NCBI RefSeq assembly: GCF_049808615.1
Contig: NZ_JBNCAN010000007.1
Span: 1-64,000 of the forward strand
Source: Modicisalibacter sp049808615
GTDB lineage: Bacteria; Pseudomonadota; Gammaproteobacteria; Pseudomonadales; Halomonadaceae
Direction of reading: 5' to 3'
Length of the DNA: 64,000 bases
Shown: one piece after another, positions 28,248 through 36,009 of the stretch
Layout: every line of letters starts with the position of its first letter
Position numbering within the stretch: position 1 is the stretch's first letter
The notes under the pieces: model-generated
What the model was told of the DNA's origin: nothing
Database searches by the model: none
Seen by the model: only the letters and a program-made list of their open reading frames with translations
Translations under genes and position numbers: made by a program

Positions 28248-28514
28248 TCAATAGGCGATCTGGTCGCGAAGTGATTCCACGGTGGCATCACCAATGCCGT
28301 TGACGCGGCTCAGATCCTCAGCACTAGTGAAGGGGCCGTTGGTCTCGCGATCTTCGATGATCGCTTGTGCCTTGGCATCACCAATACCGGGAAGCTGGGT
28401 CAACGTTTCAGCGTCGGCATTGTTGATATTGACCGATTGGGCCTGCTGTGCCATGACGAGGGGCGCTGAGCCGAGTAACAGGCTAAACAGAATCGCCTTG
28501 AAGACTGTCTTCAT
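28248..28514 (-). CDS. ComEA-like helix-hairpin-helix protein
   Basis: 88 residues: a cleavable signal peptide (~1-22, ending VMAQQ) followed by one tandem helix-hairpin-helix domain (INNADAETLTQLPGIGDAKA, ~30-49). Secreted single-HhH proteins of this sort bind DNA in the periplasm and in some species pull incoming DNA during transformation. No other competence gene lies nearby, so a role in uptake is inference. Confidence 0.88.
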   Translation of the reverse strand: MKTVFKAILFSLLLGSAPLVMAQQAQSVNINNADAETLTQLPGIGDAKAQAIIEDRETNGPFTSAEDLSRVNGIGDATVESLRDQIAY

Positions 28515-28745
28515 CTCTATTCCTTTTATGACTGAACTTTTATGACGGAACTAGGGTTACCGCTTGGTAACCTTATAGAAAGACACTCTGTTACAAATAT
28601 AGCCAATAACGTAATTTATTGTAAGATATCGGCTCGTCTGACCGACGACTTCGACCCGTCTGCGAGGATATTCACTTAGCGACGGCCGCTGCTCGAGCGA
28701 GGTGTGAGACTGATATACTGGGGTAAATTCGTTCCTGGAGCCGCT

Positions 28746-29462
28746 ATGTCTCTCTCTGCTTCGCCGTTGATCATCGCGCTGGATTACCCTTCCCTGGATG
28801 CAGCCTTATGCATGGCGGACCAACTCGACCCCCGGCGCTGTCGTGTCAAAGTGGGCAAGGAGTTGTTCACTCGCAGCGGTCCCAACGTGGTAGAAGCCCT
28901 GCATGGGCGTGGCTTCGAGGTGTTTCTGGATCTCAAATTCCACGATATCCCCACGACCGTGGCCGGGGCGGTCCAGGCCGCAGCAGAACAGGGCGTATGG
29001 ATGGTCAACGTGCATGCCAGCGGTGGTCGACGAATGATGGAGGCAGCCAGGGAGCGACTGGAGATCAACAATCTGACGACTCACCTGATCGCGGTGACGG
29101 TGCTCACGAGCATTGAGCGCAGTGACCTGACGGAGATCGGGCTGAATGTCGAGCCCCTCGAGCAAGTCGAGAGGCTAGCCGCCTTGACCCAGTCCTGTGG
29201 ACTGGCAGGTGTCGTATGTTCGCCCCAGGAATCATCGCGCCTGCGCCAAACCTGTGGTGAAGCATTTCTCAAGGTGACACCGGGAATACGCTTTGCGTCC
29301 GACCAGAGCGATGATCAGCGTCGCACGTTCACGCCGAATGAGGCGCTGGACGCCGGCAGTACACATCTTGTCATCGGTCGTCCTGTCACTCAGGCCGAGG
29401 ATCCCATGGCGGCATTGGCGGATATCGAGAAGACGCTTGTCATTCCCCCTCCAGGCCATTGA
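28746..29462 (+). CDS. pyrF: Orotidine-5'-phosphate decarboxylase
   Basis: Last step of UMP synthesis, OMP to UMP plus CO2. 238 residues from the ATG giving MSLSASPLIIALDYP, which has GGAG 5 bases upstream; the longer GTG start would overlap a TATACT hexamer (28714-28719) that may be the -10 box. The active site DLKFHDIPTTV (~61-71) is intact, as is the VIGRP phosphate loop near the end. Converges on lapB with a 23-base overlap of coding ends. Confidence 0.96.
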   Translation: MSLSASPLIIALDYPSLDAALCMADQLDPRRCRVKVGKELFTRSGPNVVEALHGRGFEVFLDLKFHDIPTTVAGAVQAAAEQGVWMVNVHASGGRRMMEAARERLEINNLTTHLIAVTVLTSIERSDLTEIGLNVEPLEQVERLAALTQSCGLAGVVCSPQESSRLRQTCGEAFLKVTPGIRFASDQSDDQRRTFTPNEALDAGSTHLVIGRPVTQAEDPMAALADIEKTLVIPPPGH

Positions 29463-30624
29463 TAGGTTTGACGGTCCCCCAGCTGCGACAGCGGGGGCAG
29501 TGCCAATGCAGTTGCATACCCGAAAAGCCGCAACGATGACATCGAAAGCGTGGCTGGGCTTCTAACCGTTTAGCGATATGTTGTTGCAAGAGTGCTATGT
29601 GCTCGTATTGGGGAACCTCTCGATCGAGCAGATAGAGCTCCATCAGATAATCGATACCGCGCAGGCTGGGATTGGCGTTGATTTGTTCAACGGCAAAGGC
29701 GGTTGCCCCGGCGCGATCTCCGCGACGCGCCAGGGATTGTGCAATCATGATCACGGCACTGGTATAGGGAGCAGGTTCATTTAATAGACGCAAGCTCTGT
29801 TCCAGACCCTCTTCGTCTTCGAGTTTGAGATAGGCGTCGCGCAAGGGCTCAAGAACGATGGGAGTGAAGTGCCGATCCTGCTCGGGAATGCGCCTCAGAA
29901 AACGAATTTCAGCCTTATAATTGCCAGCCTCGCGTTCGATGGTGGCAAGAAGCCAGTTGGCACGGACGCAGGCAGGATCCGTGGTCAGTGCCTGGCGTAG
30001 ATGTTTGCGTGCCAGAGAGGGGCTGGCTGCTTCGAGATGTTGCTGTGCCAATTCACACAGCCAGTGAGCCGCCGCACGGCGTATGTCATCTTCTTGGCGC
30101 AGCAGCTTCGATGAGGCAACCTCCAGCGCTTGCTGCCATTCCCGCTCGCGCTCGAAGAGATCCACCAGCAGGCGTTTGGCGGAACGGCGGAGGTCTTCAT
30201 CGTGAGTATCGCGTATCAGTTGTTGAAGAAGACGCTCGGCGCGATCGAGCACCCCGAGTTGCAGGAAATCACGTGATAGTTCAAGTTGGACTTGATCGCT
30301 TTGTGCCGTATTCAGGGTGGGACGGGCGAGCAGATTCTGATGAATTCGAACAGCGCGATCGGCCTCGCCACGGCTGCGGAAAAGGTTGCCTAGTGCAATG
30401 TGCGTATCGACGGTATCGCTATTGATCTCCAATGCTTGAATGAAGGTTTCAATAGCGCGATCGGGCTGCTCGTTAAGTAGGTAATTGAGCCCAGTGAAGT
30501 AGTCCCGGGAGAGCATGCTCTGCTGCTGGACAGGACGAACCAGTGGCTCACGCTGACGGCGGCCCAGCCACCAACCGATGGCAATCGCCGCCACCAGCAA
30601 TGCCAGCAGCAAGAGATCAGGCAT
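29440..30624 (-). CDS. lapB: LapB/YciM, LPS assembly regulator
   Basis: Inner-membrane anchored TPR protein that controls LpxC breakdown by FtsH and so LPS level. 394 residues: N-terminal TM helix (~3-20), a long array of TPR motifs (~45-340), and a rubredoxin-like zinc site at the C-terminus (CHRCGFSG ... CPRCRSWG, ~357-385). Directly abuts the small lapA gene. Not related to the Lap adhesin genes at the window start despite the shared name. Confidence 0.95.
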   Translation of the reverse strand: MPDLLLLALLVAAIAIGWWLGRRQREPLVRPVQQQSMLSRDYFTGLNYLLNEQPDRAIETFIQALEINSDTVDTHIALGNLFRSRGEADRAVRIHQNLLARPTLNTAQSDQVQLELSRDFLQLGVLDRAERLLQQLIRDTHDEDLRRSAKRLLVDLFEREREWQQALEVASSKLLRQEDDIRRAAAHWLCELAQQHLEAASPSLARKHLRQALTTDPACVRANWLLATIEREAGNYKAEIRFLRRIPEQDRHFTPIVLEPLRDAYLKLEDEEGLEQSLRLLNEPAPYTSAVIMIAQSLARRGDRAGATAFAVEQINANPSLRGIDYLMELYLLDREVPQYEHIALLQQHIAKRLEAQPRFRCHRCGFSGMQLHWHCPRCRSWGTVKPINGLEGE

Positions 30625-30930
30625 TTACGGGCTTTCCTTGAACTCCTGGGTGCGTAGGCGGTCGAGCTCTTTGCGTTGTTGTTGATTATGGCGCTGAGCA
30701 CGGGTCAATAGAGTGCGTAATCGCAGATAAACGCCGCTCATCGCCAGCATGCCCAAAAGAACGCCGATGGCCAGCGCCACGAGCAACCACAGCGATAGCG
30801 AGGCCGGGGGCAATTCCATCCAGATCAGGTTGAGCGGTAATGCCTGCTGATTGTTGACAGCGAAGAGAATGCCCAGCAGCAGCACCACCAGAAGAATGAT
30901 GGCCAGCAACAGCCCTTTGAGCCAACGCAT
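30625..30930 (-). CDS. lapA: LapA/YciS small inner-membrane protein
   Basis: 101-residue DUF1049 protein, partner of LapB in LPS assembly. Two TM helices (~5-22 and ~44-65) and a charged coiled-coil tail (LRTLLTRAQRHNQQQRKE). Stop abuts the lapB start; 37 bases after ihfB. This is the LPS assembly protein, not the adhesin. Confidence 0.92.
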   Translation of the reverse strand: MRWLKGLLLAIILLVVLLLGILFAVNNQQALPLNLIWMELPPASLSLWLLVALAIGVLLGMLAMSGVYLRLRTLLTRAQRHNQQQRKELDRLRTQEFKESP

Positions 30931-30967
30931 AAGTGTATCCTTTTCGATTTCGGTAACAATGGAGGCG

Positions 30968-31264
30968 TCAGTAGCCTAAGGCTCGACTGGCGTTGACCTG
31001 TTCGCGAAGCTCCTTGCCTGGTTTGAAGTGTGGCACGAACTTGCCTTCCAGATCGACTGCTTCTCCGGTTTTGGGGTTGCGGCCCAGACGCGGTTCACGA
31101 AAGTGCAGGGAAAAACTGCCAAAGCCACGTATCTCTACACGTCCACCGCTGGCTAATGTGTCGGTAATATCGTCTAGAATGACGCGCACCGCGGCTTCGA
31201 CTTCCTTGAGTGACAGCTCAGGCTGTCGCATGGCGATCTGTTCGATCAATTCGGACTTGGTCAT
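30968..31264 (-). CDS. ihfB: Integration host factor beta subunit
   Basis: DNA-bending nucleoid protein that pairs with IhfA. 98 residues; MTKSELIEQIA start and the family signature GRNPKTGEAV (~58-67) on the DNA-binding arm. In E. coli it follows rpsA directly; here it is ~7.4 kb from rpsA and on the opposite strand, still attached to lapAB. Confidence 0.97.
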   Translation of the reverse strand: MTKSELIEQIAMRQPELSLKEVEAAVRVILDDITDTLASGGRVEIRGFGSFSLHFREPRLGRNPKTGEAVDLEGKFVPHFKPGKELREQVNASRALGY

Positions 31265-31469
31265 CGGATATCTCCGTGCGGCTTACTGCGCCGCCGACAG
31301 GCTGACAGGTATTGTTGTTCCGTTGAGCATACTGCTCAAACCGTGAAAAAACAACGCACTAGCATAACGATAAAAGGCTTTCCTTTACTGTGACGGCAGG
31401 TTCCTGTTTTCGCTGCCGGCCTCGGTTATACTGCCATCACCCAAACCGCAACACTCGAGGTTAGACATA

Positions 31470-31748
31470 GTGAGCGAAGATGTTGCCCTGAAACGGCTTT
31501 ATTGGCATTCGCGTCGCGGCATGTGGGAGCTTGATCTGCTGCTGATCCCCTTCTTGAAGCATCGCTACAGCGAGCTTGACGATGCCGATAAAGCGGCTTA
31601 TCAAGCCTTGATCGAGCAGGAAGATCAGGATCTTTTCGTATGGTTGATGCGCCGCGAGTGGCCCCGGGAAGACTCCCTGCGCAGGATCGTCCAGATGATC
31701 GTCGAATATGCTGAAACAACCGGTAACGATCAATATCGTACCCTCTAG
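31470..31748 (+). CDS. sdhE: Succinate dehydrogenase assembly factor SdhE
   Basis: Small protein that helps attach FAD to SdhA (FrdA). 92 residues. The RGMWELD segment (~16-22) matches the conserved RGxxE loop. Starts with GTG, with GAGG ~9 bases upstream; TATACT at 31427-31432 may be a -10 box. The 3' end overlaps the next gene by 41 bases, an arrangement conserved for sdhE-ygfX. Confidence 0.92.
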   Translation: MSEDVALKRLYWHSRRGMWELDLLLIPFLKHRYSELDDADKAAYQALIEQEDQDLFVWLMRREWPREDSLRRIVQMIVEYAETTGNDQYRTL

Positions 31749-32133
31749 ACTGCGCTTGGGCTGCATGGCGCTGTTGGCAATAGCGGTATGTTTACTCGCT
31801 GCTGTTTACGGGTCGCTCTGGCTTCTCGTGTCCACGGCCACTGTTCTCGGCTCGATCCTATGGCGCGAAGGCTGCCGACACGAGCGCTGGGAGTTACGCT
31901 GGGTGCCGGGTCCCACAGGGGGCTGGCAGGCTCGTTCGAGGAAATGTGTGAAGAAGCGTGAGGGGCTCAATAACGACTGGCGAGACACGTCGCTGAGTTG
32001 TGATTATCTCGGCCCCTGGTTAATCGGATTGCGCGTGGATGGTGAGCGCAATTGGCTGTGGCCGGACAGTATGAACCGGCAAGCGCATCGTTCCTTGCGA
32101 CGGATATTGTTGTGGTCATCCTCAGAACGATAA
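31708..32133 (+). CDS. ygfX: YgfX (CptA)-family membrane protein
   Basis: 141 residues; two close TM helices (~17-50) followed by a basic cytoplasmic part. YgfX is a poorly understood inner-membrane partner encoded after sdhE; E. coli YgfX was reported to affect MreB/FtsZ as a toxin. Overlaps sdhE by 41 bases and, at its end, nadB by 12 bases on the other strand. Function here is by family and position only. Confidence 0.8.
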   Translation: MLKQPVTINIVPSRLRLGCMALLAIAVCLLAAVYGSLWLLVSTATVLGSILWREGCRHERWELRWVPGPTGGWQARSRKCVKKREGLNNDWRDTSLSCDYLGPWLIGLRVDGERNWLWPDSMNRQAHRSLRRILLWSSSER

Positions 32134-33693
32134 TGTTATCTGCGAGGCCACTGCGCCCGCCGCATCATGAGATGGGCAGTCGAGGTTGTAATGAAGTCCC
32201 CGGGACTCGCGGCGTGCGCTGGCGACGTCCAGTAGCATGCCGGCCAAGCGGAATGCATGATGCAAGCGACTAAGCGCCAGATGGCCGGCGTGCTCCTCTC
32301 GTAGCACTTCGTGTCTCTTGTACAAGTTTTCAAGCGATTCGCGACCCGCAGCGAGTCCAGTGTCACTGCGCACGATTCCCGCAGACTGGCTCATTATTTC
32401 ACGCAATGCAGCGAATGCCTGATCGATGCCTGCATCGGATGCCGCCCTCTGACCTGCAACGGAGGGAATGATGGGCTCTCCGCCTGTTTTAGTCTGGCCC
32501 GTCCGCAGTGCCTTGGCTGCGGAGCGAGCGAATACTAGACACTCCAATAGCGAATTGCTGGCCATACGATTGGCGCCATGCAGACCGGTGCAAGCGACTT
32601 CGCCGATGGCATACAGGTGTCCTACATCACTGGCGCCTTGTAGATCGGTGGCAATACCGCCGCAGCTATAGTGGGCTGCCGGCACTACGGGAATAGGGGT
32701 TTGTGTAATATCAAGCCCACGAGTCAAGCAATGGGCGTGAATGGTAGGAAAGTGCCCTTGGATGCTTGCGGGCGCGAGATGAGTAACGTCGAGCAGCACA
32801 TGGGAGGCGTCGTTGCGCAGCATCTCGGCGTGAATGGCGCGGGCGACGATATCCCGTGGTGCCAGTTCGGCGCGCTCATCGTAATCCGGCATGAAGCGCC
32901 GACCATGAATATCGCGCAATAACCCTCCTTCACCCCGTACCGCCTCGCTGATCAGAAAGGGGCGGCCACCCGGGTCGAACAGGCAAGTCGGATGAAACTG
33001 CTGAAATTCGAGATTCATCAGCGTGGCGCCCAAGGCTGCCGCCATCGCCATGCCTTCGCCGCAGGCCGGAGCAGGGCTGGTGGTATGCTGATAAAGACCG
33101 CTGGCGCCACCGGTGGCAAGCACAGTGTCCTGAGCCACGGCGAGGTGGTGCTGATCTTGGCCATCAATACACAATGCGCCGCTGCAGTTGTCTTGCGCAT
33201 CCTTGAGTAGCTCGATGGCTTGCCACGATTCGACCAGGCGAATGGTTGGATGTCGCCGCACTCGATCGAGTAAGGTCTCGATCAATGCACGACCGGTAGC
33301 GTCGGCGGCATGAATGATGCGCCGGGCGCCGTGCCCCCCTTCGCGAGTAAGGTGGTAAGGATAGGGCGCATCCGGCGACGTGTCTGGCGTAAAAGGCACC
33401 CCGAGCGCCACGAGCCAATCGATCGCGTCCGGTCCATGCTCGACGGTAAAGCGCACGGCGTTCTCGTCACATAAACCATCGCCGGCAATCAATGTATCCT
33501 GGACATGGGCCTCTATATTGTCCTGGGGCGCCAGCACCGCGGCGATGCCCCCTTGAGCCCAGCGGCTCGCACCGAAGTCGTCCTGCGCTGGGCGCAGTAG
33601 TGTCACTGCGCGGTGATCGGCCAGTTCGAGAGCCAGGCTCAGACCAGCGACGCCACCACCGATGATTAGAACGTCATGATCGCTGCGAATCAT
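32122..33693 (-). CDS. nadB: L-aspartate oxidase
   Basis: FAD enzyme making iminoaspartate, the first step of NAD synthesis. 523 residues from the ATG giving MIRSDHDVLIIGGGVAG, the normal NadB N-terminus; a TTG 14 codons earlier is not preferred. FAD loop GGGVAGLSLALE (~12-23); RWAQGGIAAVL (~44-54) and the succinate-dehydrogenase-like active-site region are present. Overlaps the end of the upstream FUSC gene by 20 bases. In Pseudomonas rpoE flanks nadB; it does not here. Confidence 0.95.
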   Translation of the reverse strand: MIRSDHDVLIIGGGVAGLSLALELADHRAVTLLRPAQDDFGASRWAQGGIAAVLAPQDNIEAHVQDTLIAGDGLCDENAVRFTVEHGPDAIDWLVALGVPFTPDTSPDAPYPYHLTREGGHGARRIIHAADATGRALIETLLDRVRRHPTIRLVESWQAIELLKDAQDNCSGALCIDGQDQHHLAVAQDTVLATGGASGLYQHTTSPAPACGEGMAMAAALGATLMNLEFQQFHPTCLFDPGGRPFLISEAVRGEGGLLRDIHGRRFMPDYDERAELAPRDIVARAIHAEMLRNDASHVLLDVTHLAPASIQGHFPTIHAHCLTRGLDITQTPIPVVPAAHYSCGGIATDLQGASDVGHLYAIGEVACTGLHGANRMASNSLLECLVFARSAAKALRTGQTKTGGEPIIPSVAGQRAASDAGIDQAFAALREIMSQSAGIVRSDTGLAAGRESLENLYKRHEVLREEHAGHLALSRLHHAFRLAGMLLDVASARRESRGLHYNLDCPSHDAAGAVASQITLSF

Positions 33694-34849
33694 TGTGCCG
33701 GGTTTCCGTATCGTTGGAGGATGTGCCAGACCCAAGAGTCAGCCGGTGCGCATCACTAATCAAAGTGTGGTGGCTCGCTCGTCGTCTAAGGCGCTTGCTT
33801 GGCAAGCGCCTTAGACGGCCTAGGCGCAGGCTCAGTTCGCGCGTGAGCCGGGCCAGTTCGCGATTGAGCCATAAATAGCCGCTCGGACTGAATAGCATGT
33901 GTCCGTCCTCGCCGCGAGCCGAGATAGCCTGGTTGGCATACTGATCCAGATCGAAGCGTTTCACTTGTACTTCGATAGGCTGTCCGGTGCGCACCTGAAA
34001 CGCCAAGGTTCCCAATACCCTAGCGAGTCGGTGCTGAGCCTCGCGTAAGCCTTCCATGGCGTCGATGCGCTCATGGCCGGCCCGGGTCGTCCAATGGGTT
34101 TCCAGCAGCAACTCGATGGTGGACAGCATGCGCCTCTGCAACGACAGTAAGCTGTCGAGTTCGTTGCGCCGTAGACGTCGTTCGCTATGGATGGCGTCGA
34201 CGAGTTTTCTCTGTTCGACCAGTTGAGCGGTGGTGGCCTTGAGCAGCTCGCGTGTATCGATATCACTTTCTGCAGAGGCGCTGGTGTGAGCATGATAAAG
34301 CCGTGCCAGTTTATCCAGGTTGTCCGCCAACAAGAAGCGCAACACATCGGTGGCTTTTTGCGGTACTACCAATACGGTGACCAGTATACCGACCAATGTG
34401 CCCAGCAGGACATTGAAGGCGCGCCACAGCGCGATGGTGAGGTCGCTATCGCCGCTACCCACCACGAGCAGAACGGAGATGCCGAAGATCAGCGCGCTGT
34501 AGCCATAACGTGTGGCGAAGGTGGCATAAGTGGCCAAGGCGATACTGATCAGCGTCCATAAGGGAACCACGCCCGTGGGCGGATTGGGAATCAGCATCAG
34601 CACGATCCCCCAGATGGCACCGAGAATCGTGCCCAGCAATCGTTGCCCACCTTTATCCAACACGCTACCGATATGGTGTAGATTACCGACCACGACCAGT
34701 GTGCTGACTAGTGCCCAGCTTCCGTGCGGAATCTGTGTGGAGGTAACGATGATGAAGGTGATCGTCAATGCCAGGCTGGTACGCAGCACATGCAGATAGT
34801 GGCGATAGCGGTAGTTGAAATAAGGATCGCGCAGACGCAATGGTGACAT
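33674..34849 (-). CDS. FUSC-family membrane protein
   Basis: 391 residues. About six TM helices in the first ~165 residues, including TSTQIPHGSWALVSTLVVVG and GGQRLLGTILGAIWG, patterns of the fusaric-acid-resistance/aromatic-acid exporter (FUSC) superfamily. A long cytoplasmic helical region follows (~170-391). Several relatives export aromatic carboxylic acids, but the membrane-fusion partner normal for AaeAB is missing here. Its coding end overlaps nadB, suggesting one transcript. Substrate unknown. Confidence 0.78.
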   Translation of the reverse strand: MSPLRLRDPYFNYRYRHYLHVLRTSLALTITFIIVTSTQIPHGSWALVSTLVVVGNLHHIGSVLDKGGQRLLGTILGAIWGIVLMLIPNPPTGVVPLWTLISIALATYATFATRYGYSALIFGISVLLVVGSGDSDLTIALWRAFNVLLGTLVGILVTVLVVPQKATDVLRFLLADNLDKLARLYHAHTSASAESDIDTRELLKATTAQLVEQRKLVDAIHSERRLRRNELDSLLSLQRRMLSTIELLLETHWTTRAGHERIDAMEGLREAQHRLARVLGTLAFQVRTGQPIEVQVKRFDLDQYANQAISARGEDGHMLFSPSGYLWLNRELARLTRELSLRLGRLRRLPSKRLRRRASHHTLISDAHRLTLGSGTSSNDTETRHNDSQRS

Positions 34850-34910
34850 CGGCGATGGCCCTTCAGCCGGCAGGTCGCGGTCCAGGAGATGAGGACGCAG
34901 CCATGAATAT

Positions 34911-34930
34911 TAAAAAGAGCATTTTGCTCT
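34911..34930 (-). terminator. Terminator of the tRNA-Gly-Cys-Leu transcript
   Basis: Stem AGAGCA/TGCTCT with a 3-base loop, followed on the minus strand by five T (TTTTTAATATT including the last paired base). Located 37 bases after tRNA-Leu and before the FUSC gene. Confidence 0.75.
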
Positions 34931-34966
34931 CAACGAGGAGGGTAGATGATACAACCTCTAGACATC

Positions 34967-35055
34967 TGGTGCCCGGAGCCGGGCTCGAACCGGCACGGAG
35001 TATAACCTCCGAGGGATTTTAAGTCCCTTGCGTCTACCAATTTCGCCATCCGGGC
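34967..35055 (-). tRNA. tRNA-Leu (UAA)
   Basis: 89-base class II tRNA with encoded CCA. Acceptor stem GCCCGGA/TCCGGGC, D-loop AATTGGTAGACGC, anticodon loop ACTTAAAAT (anticodon TAA), long variable arm, and GGTTCGAGCCC T-arm. Last of three tRNAs in a row. Confidence 0.97.
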
Positions 35056-35089
35056 GGGGGTCGAAGAGGCTGTGGGGCCGAAGAGGGGG

Positions 35090-35163
35090 TGGAGGCTGGA
35101 GTCGGAATCGAACCGGCGTACACGGAGTTGCAGTCCGCTGCATAACCACTCTGCCATCCAGCC
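35090..35163 (-). tRNA. tRNA-Cys (GCA)
   Basis: 74-base tRNA with encoded CCA. Acceptor GGCTGGA/TCCAGCC; anticodon loop ACTGCAACT gives GCA; T-arm GGTTCGATTCC. Middle of the Gly-Cys-Leu cluster. Confidence 0.97.
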
Positions 35164-35260
35164 TCAGGAGTCGTGTTTCAAGACGATGGAGCGGGAAGCG
35201 AGATTCGATCGGACTGGCGCTCCAGCTCGCGACCTTCACTGCTTCTTTGCTACCAAACTT

Positions 35261-35335
35261 TGGAGCGGGAAACGAGATTCGAACTCGCGACCCTCGCCTT
35301 GGCAAGGCGATGCTCTACCACTGAGCTATTCCCGC
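35261..35335 (-). tRNA. tRNA-Gly (GCC)
   Basis: 75-base tRNA with encoded CCA. Acceptor GCGGGAA/TTCCCGC; anticodon loop CTTGCCAAG gives GCC; T-arm GAGTTCGAATCTC. First of the cluster, 64 bases after pgsA, an order shared with many gammaproteobacteria. Confidence 0.97.
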
Positions 35336-35399
35336 TCGACTCGATGACGCATTCTACAGATAAGGGCGCCTCTGTCAAACGCTTATCGCCTCCCACCCG

Positions 35400-35948
35400 C
35401 TACATGGAGCGGGACAATTCAGGCCAGGCCGCGCGCAAATATTGTAGCATCGACCACAGCGTCAATACCGCCGCCGTATAGAGTGTGATGATCCCAAGGG
35501 TGGCGATCTCGGTACCTGGCGCCCAGCCGAGTAACAGCAGCAGGGCGATCATCTGCAAGGTGGTCTTGACCTTGCCGATCCAGGACACGGCAACGTGGCC
35601 ACGCTTGCCCATTTCCGCCATCCATTCGCGCAGTGCCGAGATCACGATTTCCCGACCAATGATCACCAGCGCCGGCAGCGTCAACCAGAGCGAATCGAAG
35701 CGCTCTATCAAAAGCGCCAGCGCCACCGCCACCATGACCTTGTCGGCCACCGGGTCGAGGAAGGCGCCGAAGGGAGTGCTCTGGTTCCAGCGGCGCGCCA
35801 GGTAACCGTCCAGCCAATCCGTGAGCGCAGCGAGGCCGAACAGTAACGCCGTGAGCTTCAGGCTCCAGGCATAGGGGGTATAGAACAGTACCACCAGCAG
35901 CGGAATGAACACGATGCGAGCAAGCGTCAGGATGTTGGGTATGTTCAT
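35400..35948 (-). CDS. pgsA: CDP-diacylglycerol-glycerol-3-P phosphatidyltransferase
   Basis: Commits CDP-diacylglycerol to phosphatidylglycerol and cardiolipin. 182 residues with about five TM helices. The CDP-alcohol phosphotransferase signature is seen as DWLDGYLARR ... GAFLDPVADK (~43-70), with all Asp residues in place. Lies between uvrC and the tRNA cluster on the same strand. Confidence 0.97.
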   Translation of the reverse strand: MNIPNILTLARIVFIPLLVVLFYTPYAWSLKLTALLFGLAALTDWLDGYLARRWNQSTPFGAFLDPVADKVMVAVALALLIERFDSLWLTLPALVIIGREIVISALREWMAEMGKRGHVAVSWIGKVKTTLQMIALLLLLGWAPGTEIATLGIITLYTAAVLTLWSMLQYLRAAWPELSRSM

Positions 35949-36009
35949 CGAGATAACACGCGTCCAAGCCGATGATTGAAAGCCATCATTCTATGCGTCT
36001 TTGCGTTAA

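Noticed and set aside
30625..30930. Link between the small lapA/lapB genes and the adhesin lapA
   Set aside because: These are YciS/YciM LPS-assembly genes; the shared name is a coincidence of nomenclature.
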